Program-made: the position numbers and the translations under genes
The notes under the pieces: generated by a model
Databases searched by the model: none
Told to the model about the DNA's origin: nothing
The model's input: only the letters and a program-made list of their open reading frames with translations
Part shown: in pieces, positions 48,938 to 62,800 of the stretch
Layout of the letters: every line of letters starts with the position of its first letter
Position numbering within the stretch: the first letter of the stretch is position 1
Source of the DNA: Mnemiopsis leidyi
Lineage: Eukaryota; Ctenophora; Tentaculata; Lobata; Bolinopsidae
Assembly: GCA_000226015.1 (NCBI GenBank)
Contig: JH153212.1
Location: 60,570-124,569, forward strand
Length of the DNA stretch: 64,000 nucleotides
Direction: 5' to 3'

Positions 48938-49690
48938 TGCCTAAGAACTGCTTAAAGATTGTTTCACAATCGCTTTAAAGCCGCTTAGAACCATTTAAAA
49001 ACCGTTTAAGAACCGTTTAGAAAACATTTAAGGGCCGCTTCAGAACCGTTCAAAACCACTTCATAACCGATTGCTAGCCGACAGCTACATTATGGGTTAA
49101 GATTTAAGAACCGATTAAGAACCGCTAAAGAACCACTTGTCAGCTAACGGCGCGGCGATATTAAGAATTTTAACCCATAGTATTGCTGTTGGTTCTTTAA
49201 CGGTTCTTAGCCGTTTCTAAAACTTACTTATGTAGCTGTCGGCTAGCAAGCGGTTTTTAGCCTAAAATGGAATCTTTGTATATTCAACTTACCTTTTGTG
49301 TTAAAGCAGTTCTTGAGCGGTTCTCAAGCAGTTTTTAAACGGTTCTTAAGTGGTTCTTAACCGGTTTTAAGCGGTCGTTCGAAGATTCTAAGCCAGTTAT
49401 TAGCGGGCCTTAATAGGGTCTTCATCGGTTCTTAAGCGGCTCTTTAACGGTTCTTAAACGGTTCTTAAGCGGTTCTCAGCCGATTTTAAGCGGTCGTTCG
49501 ACAGTTCTAAGCTGGTTCTTATAGCGGTTCTTAATCTGTTCTTAATCGGTTTTTAAGCGGCTCTTAAGCGGTTCATAAACGGTTCTTAAGCGGTTCTTAA
49601 GAGGTTCTCAAGCGGTTCTTAGGCGGTTCTTAAACGGTTTTATTAAGCGGTTTTTAAACATTTCTGAAGCGGTTTTAAGCGGTTTAAGGA
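48938..49690. repeat. foldback-like block of AGCGGTTCTTAA short repeats in opposite orientations
   Basis: The left arm (~48938-49150) repeats AACCG(T/C)TTAAGAACCG-type words; the right arm (~49186-49690) repeats the complement CGGTTCTTAA(G/A) dozens of times. Near the centre TAGCCGACAGCTACAT (~49076-49091) pairs with ATGTAGCTGTCGGCTA (~49230-49245), and TATGGGTTAA pairs with TTAACCCATA. The right arm also has a higher-order unit of ~117 bp (AAGCGGTCGTTCGA...TTCTAAGC). Inverted arms made of short tandem repeats recall foldback transposons. No transposase is present. Confidence 0.7.
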
Positions 49691-50100
49691 ATATGCTCTA
49701 TATAGACCTTCGAAAGGAATTTCGGTAAAACTAAAACTGTATATGACTTATATGGTTATTTTGGTATAGTATTTTTGATTTTACAATAAACTTGCTATTG
49801 CTGAAGTGAGTTATTTATTCATTTCTTTAGAGACCATATTTTTTACAGGCAAATTCTAAAGCATGTGTTGAACGTTTAAATATAGAAGAGTGCGTGGTTC
49901 AATAGAAAATTTAAAATGTAACAATGCAGAAGTATTTCGTTCAGACACTGACAATGTCCTTCTTTTGATTCTTATTTTGTATCAGTTTTACAATAATGAA
50001 TTCAATTTGTTTAATTTTGATTAACTAGCTGGGACCACGTCCCCCGGCCGGTTGATCCACTCTTCCAGCTATGGGATCATGATCATCGTTCACTGTCCTC
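49691..50100. other. spacer, nothing recognised
   Basis: AT-rich with no supported exon. A short GC patch with CCCCCGGCCGG occurs near 50040. Confidence 0.35.
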
Positions 50101-50350
50101 TTTCCAACCTTTTCCCTTGTTCACCTCATCCAACATTCCTACCCTCTCTCTGATCGTATCTTCCTCTTTCCGTCAACCTTCTCCTTCCGGCCTTCCTTCC
50201 CCTGTCCTCGAACTCTCCTACCCACACTCCTTTATTTTCCCTCAACTTTTCTTGCCCTACCCCTCACCCTCCACCCCTCTCACCCACCTCACTTTGGGAG
50301 TCTCTTTCCCCTCTCCTAATTTCACTTTCGGTTCCGCTCCCTCTTCTTGT
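50100..50350. repeat. pyrimidine-rich tract
   Basis: About 250 bp dominated by C and T on the plus strand. A frame reads through it as Ser/Pro/Leu low complexity, but composition alone explains it. Confidence 0.65.
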
Positions 50351-50843
50351 CCCGTGCAGTTGTCTGTCAAAAGGACAGACTCTGACTATGTACACAGTGA
50401 TTCTCTCTTTAAGTATCTGAGCTTAATTATTTTGTAGCAATTGAAAACCGGCTCTCCTGAAAAAGTGTATAACTACAAATATGGTAAAGCACAATTCTGT
50501 TGGGATGATTGGTGTCAAGGGCTGGAAAGACAAATGCATAATATCAATTCATACATTGCATATGACATAAGCATTAAGAGTGGTAAGATTATCTTTTACT
50601 TTGTTTATCAATGATTTTGACAAATGAAGCTCTCGTACTTTGTCAATTGCAATTGATAAAGAATCTCAAACAGTCTCGGATCAAAAATAACCGTGAAAAA
50701 AGCAATAAGACTGTCAATAGGCTTATAAAAAGCTAAACAGAACTTTTATAGATAAGATTATAAATAGTTTTTCTAACATCTTCAGTCTTATTCAAATTTA
50801 TGATAATTGTTCCAAGGCGGATTTTTAGCTTCCAATTATCGCC

Positions 50844-53800
50844 CTAGACCACTTGAATAGAAACATCGGTGGACACCTCAAGACCCAGCTGATCAAACTC
50901 ACAGCGGTAAGTCCCAGAATCCTCTGAGGTCGGGTTATTAAACACCAGCTGATACGTGCCTGAAATATTTTGTTGAAGGACTTCTCTTTTCCCGTTCATA
51001 CGAATCTACATTATTAAGCGCTGTGAAATTGTAAAATAAATGGCGCGAACATTAATGATATTAAAAAATGTTTTTTTTTTGCCCAGAAAACTTACTTGCA
51101 AAAATGTTATTGTTCCATATCCTTAACAATACATTAACACAATGACACAGTTACGCTTACCTCTTGCTCTCTCGATGGCTATGGAATCTGTGTCGTCTAA
51201 CAGCTCATCCCCATCCTCTGTCACTCTGTACCAGTTAACATTGTCTGGACTTTTCGGGTCCTCCAGTTTGACCTGTCCACGAAAAATCGGTGTATCAAAA
51301 ACCCGGTTGCAGGTTCGTTGTGCACATTTGGATGCACGCTCGGTGTGTGAACGTTCGGTGTATTTTATTTTGTTTCTGGTTTAAAATATGGACTTTGCAA
51401 TGATTAACTCACGTTGACTAGGTCGAGATCACATTTAATTTTAAGCGTCTTGCCAGCTTTCTGAGGTTTCATCAAATTTTCTTCATTCTCGATCCTGAGC
51501 GTTACGGACCCCTCTGAAAGGTTGACCGATTTAATGAACCTGTGTACTTGATAAATTTGAGGAAATAGCTTCATTTGAGATCGAAAGTTGCTGGCGGTTT
51601 ACTTATAAGTAACCCCATAATACCATCAAAAACCATTAGTACTTACCAAGAAGTTCAGTTTCGACCTCGACATCGCATACAGAAATTTCCCCATTCTCGT
51701 CTATGTAGATTGAGCCACGATATATTCCGACGTCATCGGCATCGAAGTTCCTAATGGTGATGGTATCAGCACTATTTTCTAATACAGATCGTACGATCAG
51801 TTATATGATATTGATATAATATGCAGGGTGTTCAGCCACGTATGGCTCAATTTCAAATTTTCCATTTATTGATCTTAACACTTATCGAAAAAATTATCTG
51901 AATTGTTTGATTATTAAACCACTTGGTTTAAATTTTTTAACCACTTGTCTAGATTTGAAATTTTCTACCTGCAGTTCAAAAAACTAGATCGAGAAATTTC
52001 AAATTTAATAACGCACGTTTCTGTTCACCCTGTATCTGTCTCATATTCTGAACACAATTTTTATGTTACATTTCAGGTTATTCATTTGACTGTGAGATTG
52101 TGCTTATTTAATAAGAATGGCGTATGATTCAAAGTTTTGACACATAGCACTAAAGTTTGAGTTACTAATGCCCTTATAGCTCCAGATTGCCCCTAAAACA
52201 ATGAACTTGCCGCAAATAAATGCCATGTAATTGTGATTCCTCAACATAGACCACTACTGCTACTGTTCTAAAACGTTTTTTCTTTAATGTTACATTACAT
52301 TGTGTAATCAAGATTCTATATTTGTAATTGTAATTCTTGTAATTCCTCTAATTCTTCTAATTCTTGTAATTCTTGTAATTCTTGTAATTCTTGTAATTCT
52401 TCTAATTCTTGAAATTTTTGTAATTCTTGTAATTCTTGTAATTCTTGTAATTCTTGTAAGTCGCAAAGCCAGAGATGTGGTGTTTTTTGAATAACGAGTA
52501 TCGAGTAACAAAAAACGATAATTACCTGATAACAAATCCATTGAGTTTGTCTTTTCCATCGTCTTTAGGATGCCAGGGTTGGTTATTCTTGGTCCAAGTG
52601 ATTTTCGCGTACTTTTTGAACACCTTCTTCTTTTCTCCCTTAAGCTGAAAATAACGTTAAATATTTAGATCGTCGTGAATAATGGGAGTCAAGCCTCACA
52701 ATGCTTACTGAACGACATCAAACGTTTCCCGTTTTACATGAAAGCGTGCAATCTGCTTGAACATGAAGAATTATTTAGGATGATGATGGTATGGATGTTA
52801 CCTTGACATTGACGTTCGTTCCCTTGAATCCCATGACCTTACTCTTTTTTGGCTTGATATCACATTCGATATGTTTCAAGGTTTCGCAAACACCCTCTGG
52901 TCCTTTCTCCGCTCCTTCCGCGCAGTCACAAGTGTAACTTCCTACCTCGTTGGTACACACCTTGAAGGAATACGATTAAACGTATCGTGCTTCATTCTAG
53001 CTATCAAGTGTTTACCCGATTGTATGTTTTACCCAAACAATCACTTAATGTATCATATATGTGCATGGTCATATGGTGAAGTAATCCGTATACTAGGTAA
53101 AGGGAGAATACTACAGGGGGAGAATACTTGTATATGAAGATATTTATATGTACGGAAGAATATAATCTTTATCATAGTTTATCATCAATAGAAACAAACC
53201 TCATTCTCTCCGCAAGGATCGTCGTCACACTCATTGACATCAACACATTCTCCATTCTGGTTCTCGTAGCCATCAGCACACACGCAATCACCTCCTTTGT
53301 TCTTTACAAAGGTATCCAGACAGTCGCAGATGTAGCTTCCTGAGTTTTTATTGTTAATGTTATAAAACTTGATAATGATTGATCAAGTTAAGTGAACGCG
53401 CGCGTATGCGGAGACAGCAGCGTAGCTAGTCAATTATAAAACCACTAAGTAATCCTTCCTTCGAAATGCGCGAGAGCGCGTGCAGATGGCCAGATGGCCG
53501 CCACAGGGTTATCAACTTATAAAGTAATCCAGAAAATATGTGCCCATCCTTCGACACCACTGACCGCACGTCCGCACAAGGTCGTATCAAAGATTGATTT
53601 TAAAACTATTTACATCATTTATTTGGTCATTGTGAATAAATTTTAATGTGAACAAATGGTATTGGCACCTGCATAGTTGTGTCTAACTTAATGAACATTA
53701 CGGACCTTCGACATTGGAACATCTTTCTGTGTCATCACAAGGGTTGTCCAGACATTCGTTAATGTCCTCGCAGGAACCATGAACCAGTTCGTAGCCATCA

Positions 53801-56800
53801 TTACAGTCACATCTGTGACATTAAGCTATTTCAACACTTCTCATTAAAAACATTTATTGAGGATCATGCTTTGTGATGAACATTATATGATAAACTTCCT
53901 TAGGAAGCCCAGAAATTATAAAGGCATTACTTCATCTTTTTCGGGTACACCAAGAACTTGGGAAATTCGATATTAAAACTGTTCTATAGATTCTAAATCT
54001 CATCATAACTTACTCATAAGACCCCTCAGTGTTTCGGGTACACCAAGAACTTGGGAAATTCGACATTGAAACTGGTCTATAGATTCAAAACTATCTCATC
54101 ATAACTTACTCATAAGACCCATCAGTGTTGGTGCATTCTCCGTTCCCACAAGGTTCCTCAGCACATTCATCCACGTCGGCACAGGTTGTCCCATCAAAGG
54201 CGTAGCCTTCGTCACAGAGGCATTCGTAGTCGGATCCATCTTCTACACATTCTCCTGCAACAAACCGATTTATATAACAATCTGTTTCCTATAGTATCAT
54301 TTTATAGCTCGGAATATAGCTGAATATAAGAATGTACGTATCTCGTGTGGAACACTTAATATTCTTATTAATACTAAAAACAAACCAAAAAGTCAAAAAT
54401 CAAACTAAAAACAAACTAAAAACAACCTAAAAAGTCAAAAAACAAACTAAAAACAAACTAAAAACAAACTAAAAAGTCAAATAACAAACTAAAAACAAAC
54501 TTAAAAGTCAAAAACAAACTTAAAACAACGCCATACCTTTAGCACATTTATCCTCCTCGCAACCACCGGGAATCCTAGCCACGCAGGTTGGAAGTTCATG
54601 TGCCATCTTGCACTCCTGGCCTTCGGGACATCTCACGTCGTCACAAGTAGGACAGGCTCCCTTGAGGTACTCCGACCTGGGAATTTTTTGCAATTTTAGC
54701 TCCTCTAAAATTCCTGCATTTTATGTATGATACGGGAAAACGCTTATAGTTGCTGGTCACTAACTGCATCGGTGATTGAGAACATGATTTAAAATATGTT
54801 GTAAAACATACAACCAAGTATTGGATTCACGTATCACTTTCAGTTGCCCTGAGTGCAGCGGAAATAATTGCGCTTATTGTATACACTTTTTTAATACTAA
54901 TCGGGCTCAGGTACAGAAGTTAGATTGGCGTTAGATTTAGTGAAAGTGCAGATACCGGCGATCAAACTCACCCGGTAAGCTTTTTGCAGATTGCAGTAAG
55001 TTTACACCATCGGTGTTCAGCGTTACTCAGACAGTTGTCTATGGAGCAAGTTCCATCGTCGTTGATGTCCACGGAGCCAATGCTGTTGATGCGAGCTCTG
55101 TTCTCATCTGTCAGTAGCTGAAAGGATTTAGCCTTTAGGTTATCTATTTACGGAAATAGCCACACATTCGGAAGCGATGAGTTAATACATAAACACTCTG
55201 ACAAGAGTTTTCTGGTTTCCTTCTAATTGACCTTTTAACTTTCTATAATTGCGGGAAATGACTTTAGCAGATTTTTGAAAAGAATTATTTCCTTTCGATC
55301 TCATTCTAGACAACCCAATTAAACCTCTCTAGTATTCTCGATTTATAACGCTATTTTTCATACTGCTTGATTCCCAACCGTTAGGCTTTATTTTCTATTG
55401 AAGTGTACTTATTGAGTGTGCTTTGCTGAGGTGCATTATTCAAGAAGACCGAGACAATACTTAACTGTTCCATATTTTCAGTGGTATAATGTCTCGCCTT
55501 TTTTTAAATCTAAATCAAATGATTAGATGACTGTTCGAAAGATTGGTTTAAATGTGGAACAATATTTTTTATTTAAATACTTTTAACACAACTTATATAC
55601 AAATAATTTGAGCTAGCGGATGGTATTCAGAGAGCATTAGTGTAATGTACTGTAAACTGGTCCTATAATGTCCAGTCGCCATCTCATCATTTATGTCAAA
55701 TAACCGTGTTAAGTTATTGAATACTGATTAGGTTCCACATTTTTTCGGTATTTTCGTTATTAAGTTATCTTCTCATAGTCTTTCTTCATCAAAATCGAAA
55801 AAAATAAGCAACTTTTACATGTTTGTAAATCCAATTTTTGTCGACTGTGAGTACTCGTGCTAGGGCGTTTCTTTCTAGTGACATGGGTAATGCTTCAGAA
55901 AAAGGAATAATGAAAAATTTCTTTACAATTTACTGTAGCACAAACAAAGAGAGAAGGTCACCCTGGCAAATTGCAGAATTAATGTCACAATAGACCAGCA
56001 TGTCCCTAAAGTTGACTCCTCACAGAACTTCCCCCCAAAGTTCAGACAATGAACGGTACTCCAATCTGAACTCGACATATGATTATACCGGCAGACCTAC
56101 TACTTCTGCCGATCTTTCCTTGCGATTCGTGTCGAAAAATCAATTGTTGTAAAAATTCATCTGAAACATGGGAGTAGCTATAAGCGTTATGAATAATTGT
56201 AGGGTGACACGCTTTGATAAACACTAATTGTGATAAATTAGTTTAAAGGTTTACTTTGTTTTTGAATATTTCCCCTTAAATTCCAGGCCTACCAGACGCG
56301 TCGCCCAAGGCAGAACCTCAAGGTATAAATTAAATAAGCTTATCAACGACTTAACGCCACACATATTCAGGAATCAAATCTTACATGTCTGAACTCGAAA
56401 TATACCAGGATCTTTTTTCCAAAATTCAGAAGAACAGAGACAAAATTAGTATTGATGATAATCTGGATCTTTTTGAGGTCATTTTCAACGATGGTGATAC
56501 GATCTTGGAGAAATGGGTAAGATCAAGATAAAAGCATTAAAAAGCAAAACTTTTCAAAAGTTTGCGAAACTTTATAAGAATCAAAAGTAAACGTGGGGAG
56601 GGAGGAAACGAGAAAAGCGAAGGTAGGCGGGTGGAGGGACGCGGGACGCGGGTGGACTGCGGAGGGAGAAGAGAAGAAAGAGGAGGAAAGAGGGAAGGGT
56701 AAGGATGGAGGAGGAAGGAAAGAAAAAAGATGAAGCGGGAAATGGGAGAAAATATTTATTGGCCGGAGGACGGGTTTCTGTTAGTACAGGATATCATGGC

Positions 56801-59800
56801 AATTCTTTTACTTTTGTGCGAGTCTATTTTCCCACTTTTTTACAGGACCTCACTAAACAGTTGCACGAAGACGGGATAGCCAGATTAGAAATCCAAAATG
56901 AGACACTTGACGTTCATTGGATATTACATTTCATGGACAGCGGCGTCAAAGAAGTATTAGGAGAGGATGAAATCTTCAAAAAGGCGGAACAAATTTGGCA
57001 AACTGCCGGAAATGTCATTAATGCCACCCACTCCGTTGATGCGTATGGTAAAAGTTGGGTTGATTTTGTAACTCTGGGTTTGGGTTTATCTTTTGTGTTA
57101 GTTGGTATATTTGGGCTATACTTTAAGATAACTGACAAATATGCTAAACTAGCAGCTAAGTTTGTTAAAGGTAGTGTCTCAGTATGGTTTTGCTTGGAAG
57201 GGTCGTTATTGATTATCTCTGGGGTCGAATTCGGTGCTGTAGGCGATACTTCCAAGGATATGGTTAGTGTGGTAGTTAAAGTGCTTGTTCTAGCTTTAAA
57301 AAATCATACCATGATTACGTTTCTTTTCCAAAACATCCTCATTTACTTCCCATTTTATTTCGATGAATGCAAGCAAAATTTGGCCAAGTTATTGATAAGA
57401 ATTACCAGTTGTCAGTGGGTGATTTGCATTTGTGTTCCGTTAAGTGGAGCAATAATATTCATCAATATTGATTCAATAGATTGCTCTCTGTTAATTAGTA
57501 CAACATTTAAATGGCAAATTATTCATCAAGGCATGCTTATTTTAGGCTATCTTGGATCCTTCATTTCGAGCATCGTTTACATGATAGGGTTTTACAAGGC
57601 AAGCAAAACAAACATCAGTTCTACAGCCAGCAGAAAAAGGGGCATCAAGCAAACCATGGTAGCTTGCTCTGTCGAGGTTATCTCTGATTTAGCTGCCACA
57701 GGCTACCATGTTTTCTTCACCAGCTCATGTACCTTGGGATCAATGAAGGCTCACAGACAAACAACAAATAGCTATGCTTCCCAAAATACCTGTGATGCCA
57801 AAATGAGGACAGCACTGTTAGAATCAGGAAGTCCACTTTGCTTACTTTGGATCATGCTGGTTCAGCAGCTGGTTCAAGAAATAGTCTACATCTTTGCGGT
57901 TGTTGTTGATCGCAAAAAGAACTAAACAGTGACAAAGAGTGAGACGTTTGACAGAAAACTTACATGTTTAATTAACTGCTTAAGAGTCTTATAGATTCGA
58001 CTTTTGGACAATAGGCTGAATTGCTGAAATTCGCGCTAATTACTTAGATCTGACTCCAGAGATGTAGTCATGGTCCAATCTTTGAATCTACTTTTCGAAT
58101 TTGTGCCATTTTATCGAAAATTTTTTCTTCTGCTGGTTTGTTTAATCTATTTATCTGAGAAAAGTGTGCATGATCTGTTATTCGTTAAAGTTTAAATATC
58201 ATTTTAAGAAATGTGAGTTATTGTGCGTTGGATAAGTAAACATGGGCGACCATTAAACGGTAAAACTTAAATAAATTATGCAATAAGTTTGTGGCCCAAT
58301 TTAAAAGGTAGGATTCATAAAGTTCATCCGGATGCAATGTTGCTGGATCGCATTGCAGTTTTATATTATCTAGTATATTATTATGGAATAACCTAGCGGC
58401 ACTATTTGTTAATTTAATTCGTGATCGACTTTGTCTTCGGGTGCTAAAGCCATTGTGGCATTGTAAAACTTCATTTGAAAAAGGGATAAGTATAGATCAC
58501 ATTACAATACAGTGAAGTACGACCAATGAGAAGTTAAGAATAATTCTTCCAAATTTTACAAATGCAATATATGATATAGAGTCCACAAAATCGTATCCAT
58601 GCAAATCTATTTCTATGATCCTAGCTTCGCTTGCGATTCCTGTCGAAAATCAATTGTTGTAAAAGTTCACTTGAATTCTGGGGGGAGAGATGCTAAGCTA
58701 TGATTCTTGTCGCTTCACACATTTGGAGATATAACGTACTTGTCTACATGTTCTCAAAATTTTAAGGTTTATCCACTTTCAGAGCCGACACAGTAAAAAT
58801 TCTTGCATACTTGCAAATAAAATTGGTGCACGGTCCTCCCGAGAGTTTTCAAAATTTAGCAGCTCATCGCTTCTAAGCCCAATTTTAATTTTCGTACGTT
58901 ACTTTTATAAATAACTGTTTACAAACACCGAATAGCAAGAAAAGCAACGTCCGTGTCTGGTCAGTATACACAGACAGACTCCTCAAATAATCTCTTCTCT
59001 TTCTTTCTATCCATGGCAACATCTCTCAACAAATATAAATCTCCTATGCAATTTAAACTGTATCCCTTTAGGTTCAAATCAAATTTTATAGTGTTAAATA
59101 AATTAATCTGGTGTCTACCTCTACGAGATATAGCATGGCAACCATCTAATGCATATACTAAAGCTGAAGCAGCAGGACTATTTTCAGGCAATCTCAAAAC
59201 ATTACCCATCATGGTCCACCTAGAAAATTCGATACGATTAGTAAGGGGGGTGACATCACATCTATAATATACATTTTTATTCGAAATTTTGTTAGGCCAG
59301 GCAATGTTGGATGGATGAATCTAAGGTGTCTTCTATGGGCGGTATTAAGTCTTTCAAGAACATGTTTAAGGCTGCCCAAGAACAGGGACCATACCGTACA
59401 TTTGAAGCTAAAATTCAGCTCTTGAAATCACAGCACCATTTTTTGCCCACCCAGTTATTTATTGGTTGAGTTAAAAGAAAGTTATCAATTTTTTTTTGTC
59501 AAAATTATCCGTTTTGAAGCCTTGTCCAGCATCGATTTTAAGTCACATTTACGGCAAGGTCAACAAACCGCGTATTAAACCCTATGTTTGATGTTTTTTG
59601 ATGTTTTAAACCAAATGAATCATCAAGATGAAGTTTAGAGGCAACCTTCAAACCTGTCAAATTTAAGGAAAAGTCTATCAAAATGCTCATAAAGAGACCT
59701 AATTTGTTTAAACGTCTTGTGAAATTGAGCATTTTCAGCTCAATTCTTAGAAGGGCCGAAACCATATGATATAATGGTTCAGCTCCAGTGCGGAGGAATC

Positions 59801-62800
59801 TAAATGGAAGTTACAATGTTGCTATTGACCTTTGCAGTGTTATTCCGTATCATTGAGGTAGTTTTGACCGATTTAGATCGAGATAAATATTATTGAAATT
59901 AAAAATCACGGCTCATATTTTCCAACACTTCCCTTGGGCCTTGGCGATTGCCAAAGAATTATTGCTGTTATATGGGCTCTTGATATAACTGAAACTAGAA
60001 ATTCGGAGAACCTGTAGACGAGAGTCATATCTACAACGTGAGAAGTAAAGTCAACCTCAGCTTAGCATATTAACCACTTAAATGTTCGGTACCAATATTT
60101 CTTGGACGACCTAATTCTTGGTTTTTTTTCAAGATTCTTCCAAATTCTAGGTCTACAAGACGTTTCCCAAAGCAAGACACTCCAGGTAAACTGTTTTAGG
60201 GTCTCAACGACTCAACACGACATTAATCTAGGAACTTAATCTCACATGTCTGAACTGGACATATACCAGGATCTTTTTTCTAAAATTCAGGAGAACAGAG
60301 ACAAAATTAAGGTTGATGGTTTGGATCTTTTTGAGGTCACTCTCTACGACGATGATACGATTTTAGAAACATGGGTAAGGAAATTGGCAAAATTTTGCTC
60401 TACAAAACTATGAATAAAATATAGAGGCTTATATAGGTTTACATTTATTTCAACCTATGACGGAAATTCTACTACTAATTACCTAAGTAACTCTATTTTC
60501 CCGCTTTTTCACAGGACCTTACTGAACAGTTACAAGAAGATGCAATAGCCAGATTAGAAATCAAAAATGATACCCGTGACGTTCATTGGATATTACATTT
60601 CATGGACAGCAGCGTCAAAACAGTTTTAGGTGAGGATGAAGTCTTTAAGAAAGTGGAACAAATTTGGGAGACTGGCAGAAAAGTCGTCAATGCAACTCAC
60701 TCGATGGAAGCACAGGGTACAAGTGGGGTTTATAGTGGTGTCACTATTGGTTTAGGTTTATCTTTTGTGATAATTGGTCTGTTGGGACTTTACTTTAAGA
60801 TTACTGATAAATATGCAAGGGCAGCTGCTAAGTTTGTTAAAGGTAGTGTATCAGTATGGTGCTTTTTGGAAGGGACATTTCTGATTATCTCCATGATCGG
60901 ATTTGGCACTACAAATGACTTGATTATTAACGGTGTGATCAGCTTGGTAATTAAAGTGCTTATTTTTGCTTTAAAGAATCATACTATGATATCGTTTTCG
61001 TTCCAAAATATCCTTATTTACTTCCCATTTTATTTTGATGAACACAAGGAATATTTGGCCAAGTTATTAATAAAAATTACCAGTTGCCAGTGGGTGATTT
61101 CCGTTTGTGTTTCGTTAATTGGAGCAATAATATTTATCAATATTAGTTTAGAAGATTGCACATCGATACTTAAGATAGCATTAAAATGGCAAATTATTTA
61201 TCAAGGCATGCTTATTTTAGGCTATCTTGGATCCTTCATTTCGAGCATCGTTTACATGATAGGGTTTTACAAGGCAAGCAAAACAAACATCAGTTCTACA
61301 GCCAGCAGAAAAAGGGGCATCAAGCAAACCATGGTAGCTTGCTCTGTCGAGGTTATCTCTGATTTGGCTGCTACAGGCTACCATGTTTTCTTCGCCGGCT
61401 CATGCGCCTCGGACATAAACAGGATCAAGGCTCACTTGCAAACAACAAATACTTATGCTTTCCGAAACACCTGTGGCGTCAAAATGAGGATAAGTCTCGT
61501 GGATCCGGAAGTTGCAGTTTGCATTCTTTGGATCATGCTGGTTCAACAGCTGGTACAAGAGATAGTTTTCCTTTTTGCGGTTGTAGTGGATCGCAAACAG
61601 AAGTAACTTTTGGCGGTAAATTGAGATGGACGAGAAAGAGTCAAGACCCGAAGAAAAAAAACCCTAAGATTGGACAATAATTCTTTAGCAATAACAGCTA
61701 AAGCTGTACAAATTTAGCAATAACAGCTGTCATTGCTAAATTTGTGCTCGCTGATTATTTTTGCCTTTTCAAGCTATGAATTCAGAATCAGAAAATTGGG
61801 AACCATATGATCAATAAGTTTTTTCAATTCGACTGGTTCGTTCGTTATGACTAGTTTAAAAAATTAAAAGAACATTGTTTGCATGATGCTGTTTTTTGTT
61901 ACAAATAAGTTATTTTATTTTCAGTTGCGAAAATGTTTGCTTATTAGCTTCAACCGAATTGATTCTAATCGACCTTGTGGCTTGTCTGTTATATAACATT
62001 TAGTACGTTATGATTTAATTTCGTTACTACAATTATGCTTGATCTATCTGATCATAATGCCTTAAAAACTTGATTAACATCCAAACTTAAAAACACTTAA
62101 ATAACCTAAGACCCTTTGGGCTATACACTGTGCGTTTTACCTTAACCAGGGGCTATAGAAGATGCAGCTTACCTGATACCAGGGATTATAGAAGATTCAG
62201 CTTACCTGATACCAGGGGTTATAGAAGATGCAGCTTACCTGATACCAGGGGTTATAGAAGATGCAGCTTACCTGATACCAGGGGTTATAGAAGATGCAGC
62301 TTACCTGAGTCCAGGGGTTATAGAAGAAGCAGCTTACCTGATACCAGGGGTTATAGAAGATGCAGCTTACCTGATACCAGGGGTTATAGAAGATGCAGCT
62401 TACCTGATACCAGGGGTTATAGAAGATGCAGCTTACCTGAGACCAGGGGTTATAGTAGAAGATGCAGCTTACCTGATACCAGGGGTTATAGAAGATGCCT
62501 GATGCAGCTTACCTGATACCGGGGATTATAGAAGATTCAGCTTACCTGAGTCCAGGGGCTATGGAAGATGCAGCTTTCCATAACAAAGCCTCCAGGGCAG
62601 CTTACAGAGGGAGAATTGTCCACGCTGATTCTGTGAAAGAAAAAATACTCGGTTAAAAAGAAAGATATAATTTCACTTAATTTCTGTTTAGGACAAAAAT
62701 GATTCACTTTTTTAATAGCTTCATATGATCAAGCACTTTTTGCCCTTATAACTCGCATTTGGCACTAATTGGACCTTCTTGGGTAGACCTATTTAAAGCA

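Noticed and set aside
50117-50437. 106-residue Ser/Pro-rich frame
   Set aside because: Explained by the pyrimidine-rich tract; no start context, domain or splice partner.
52308-52559. Minus-strand frame rich in ITR repeats
   Set aside because: It is a translation of the AATTCTTGT microsatellite overlapping a real exon edge only at its end.
62130-62516. Plus-strand open frame of 11-residue GYRRCSLPDTR-like repeats
   Set aside because: It is the antisense reading of the 33-bp donor minisatellite; open only because the unit length is a multiple of three.
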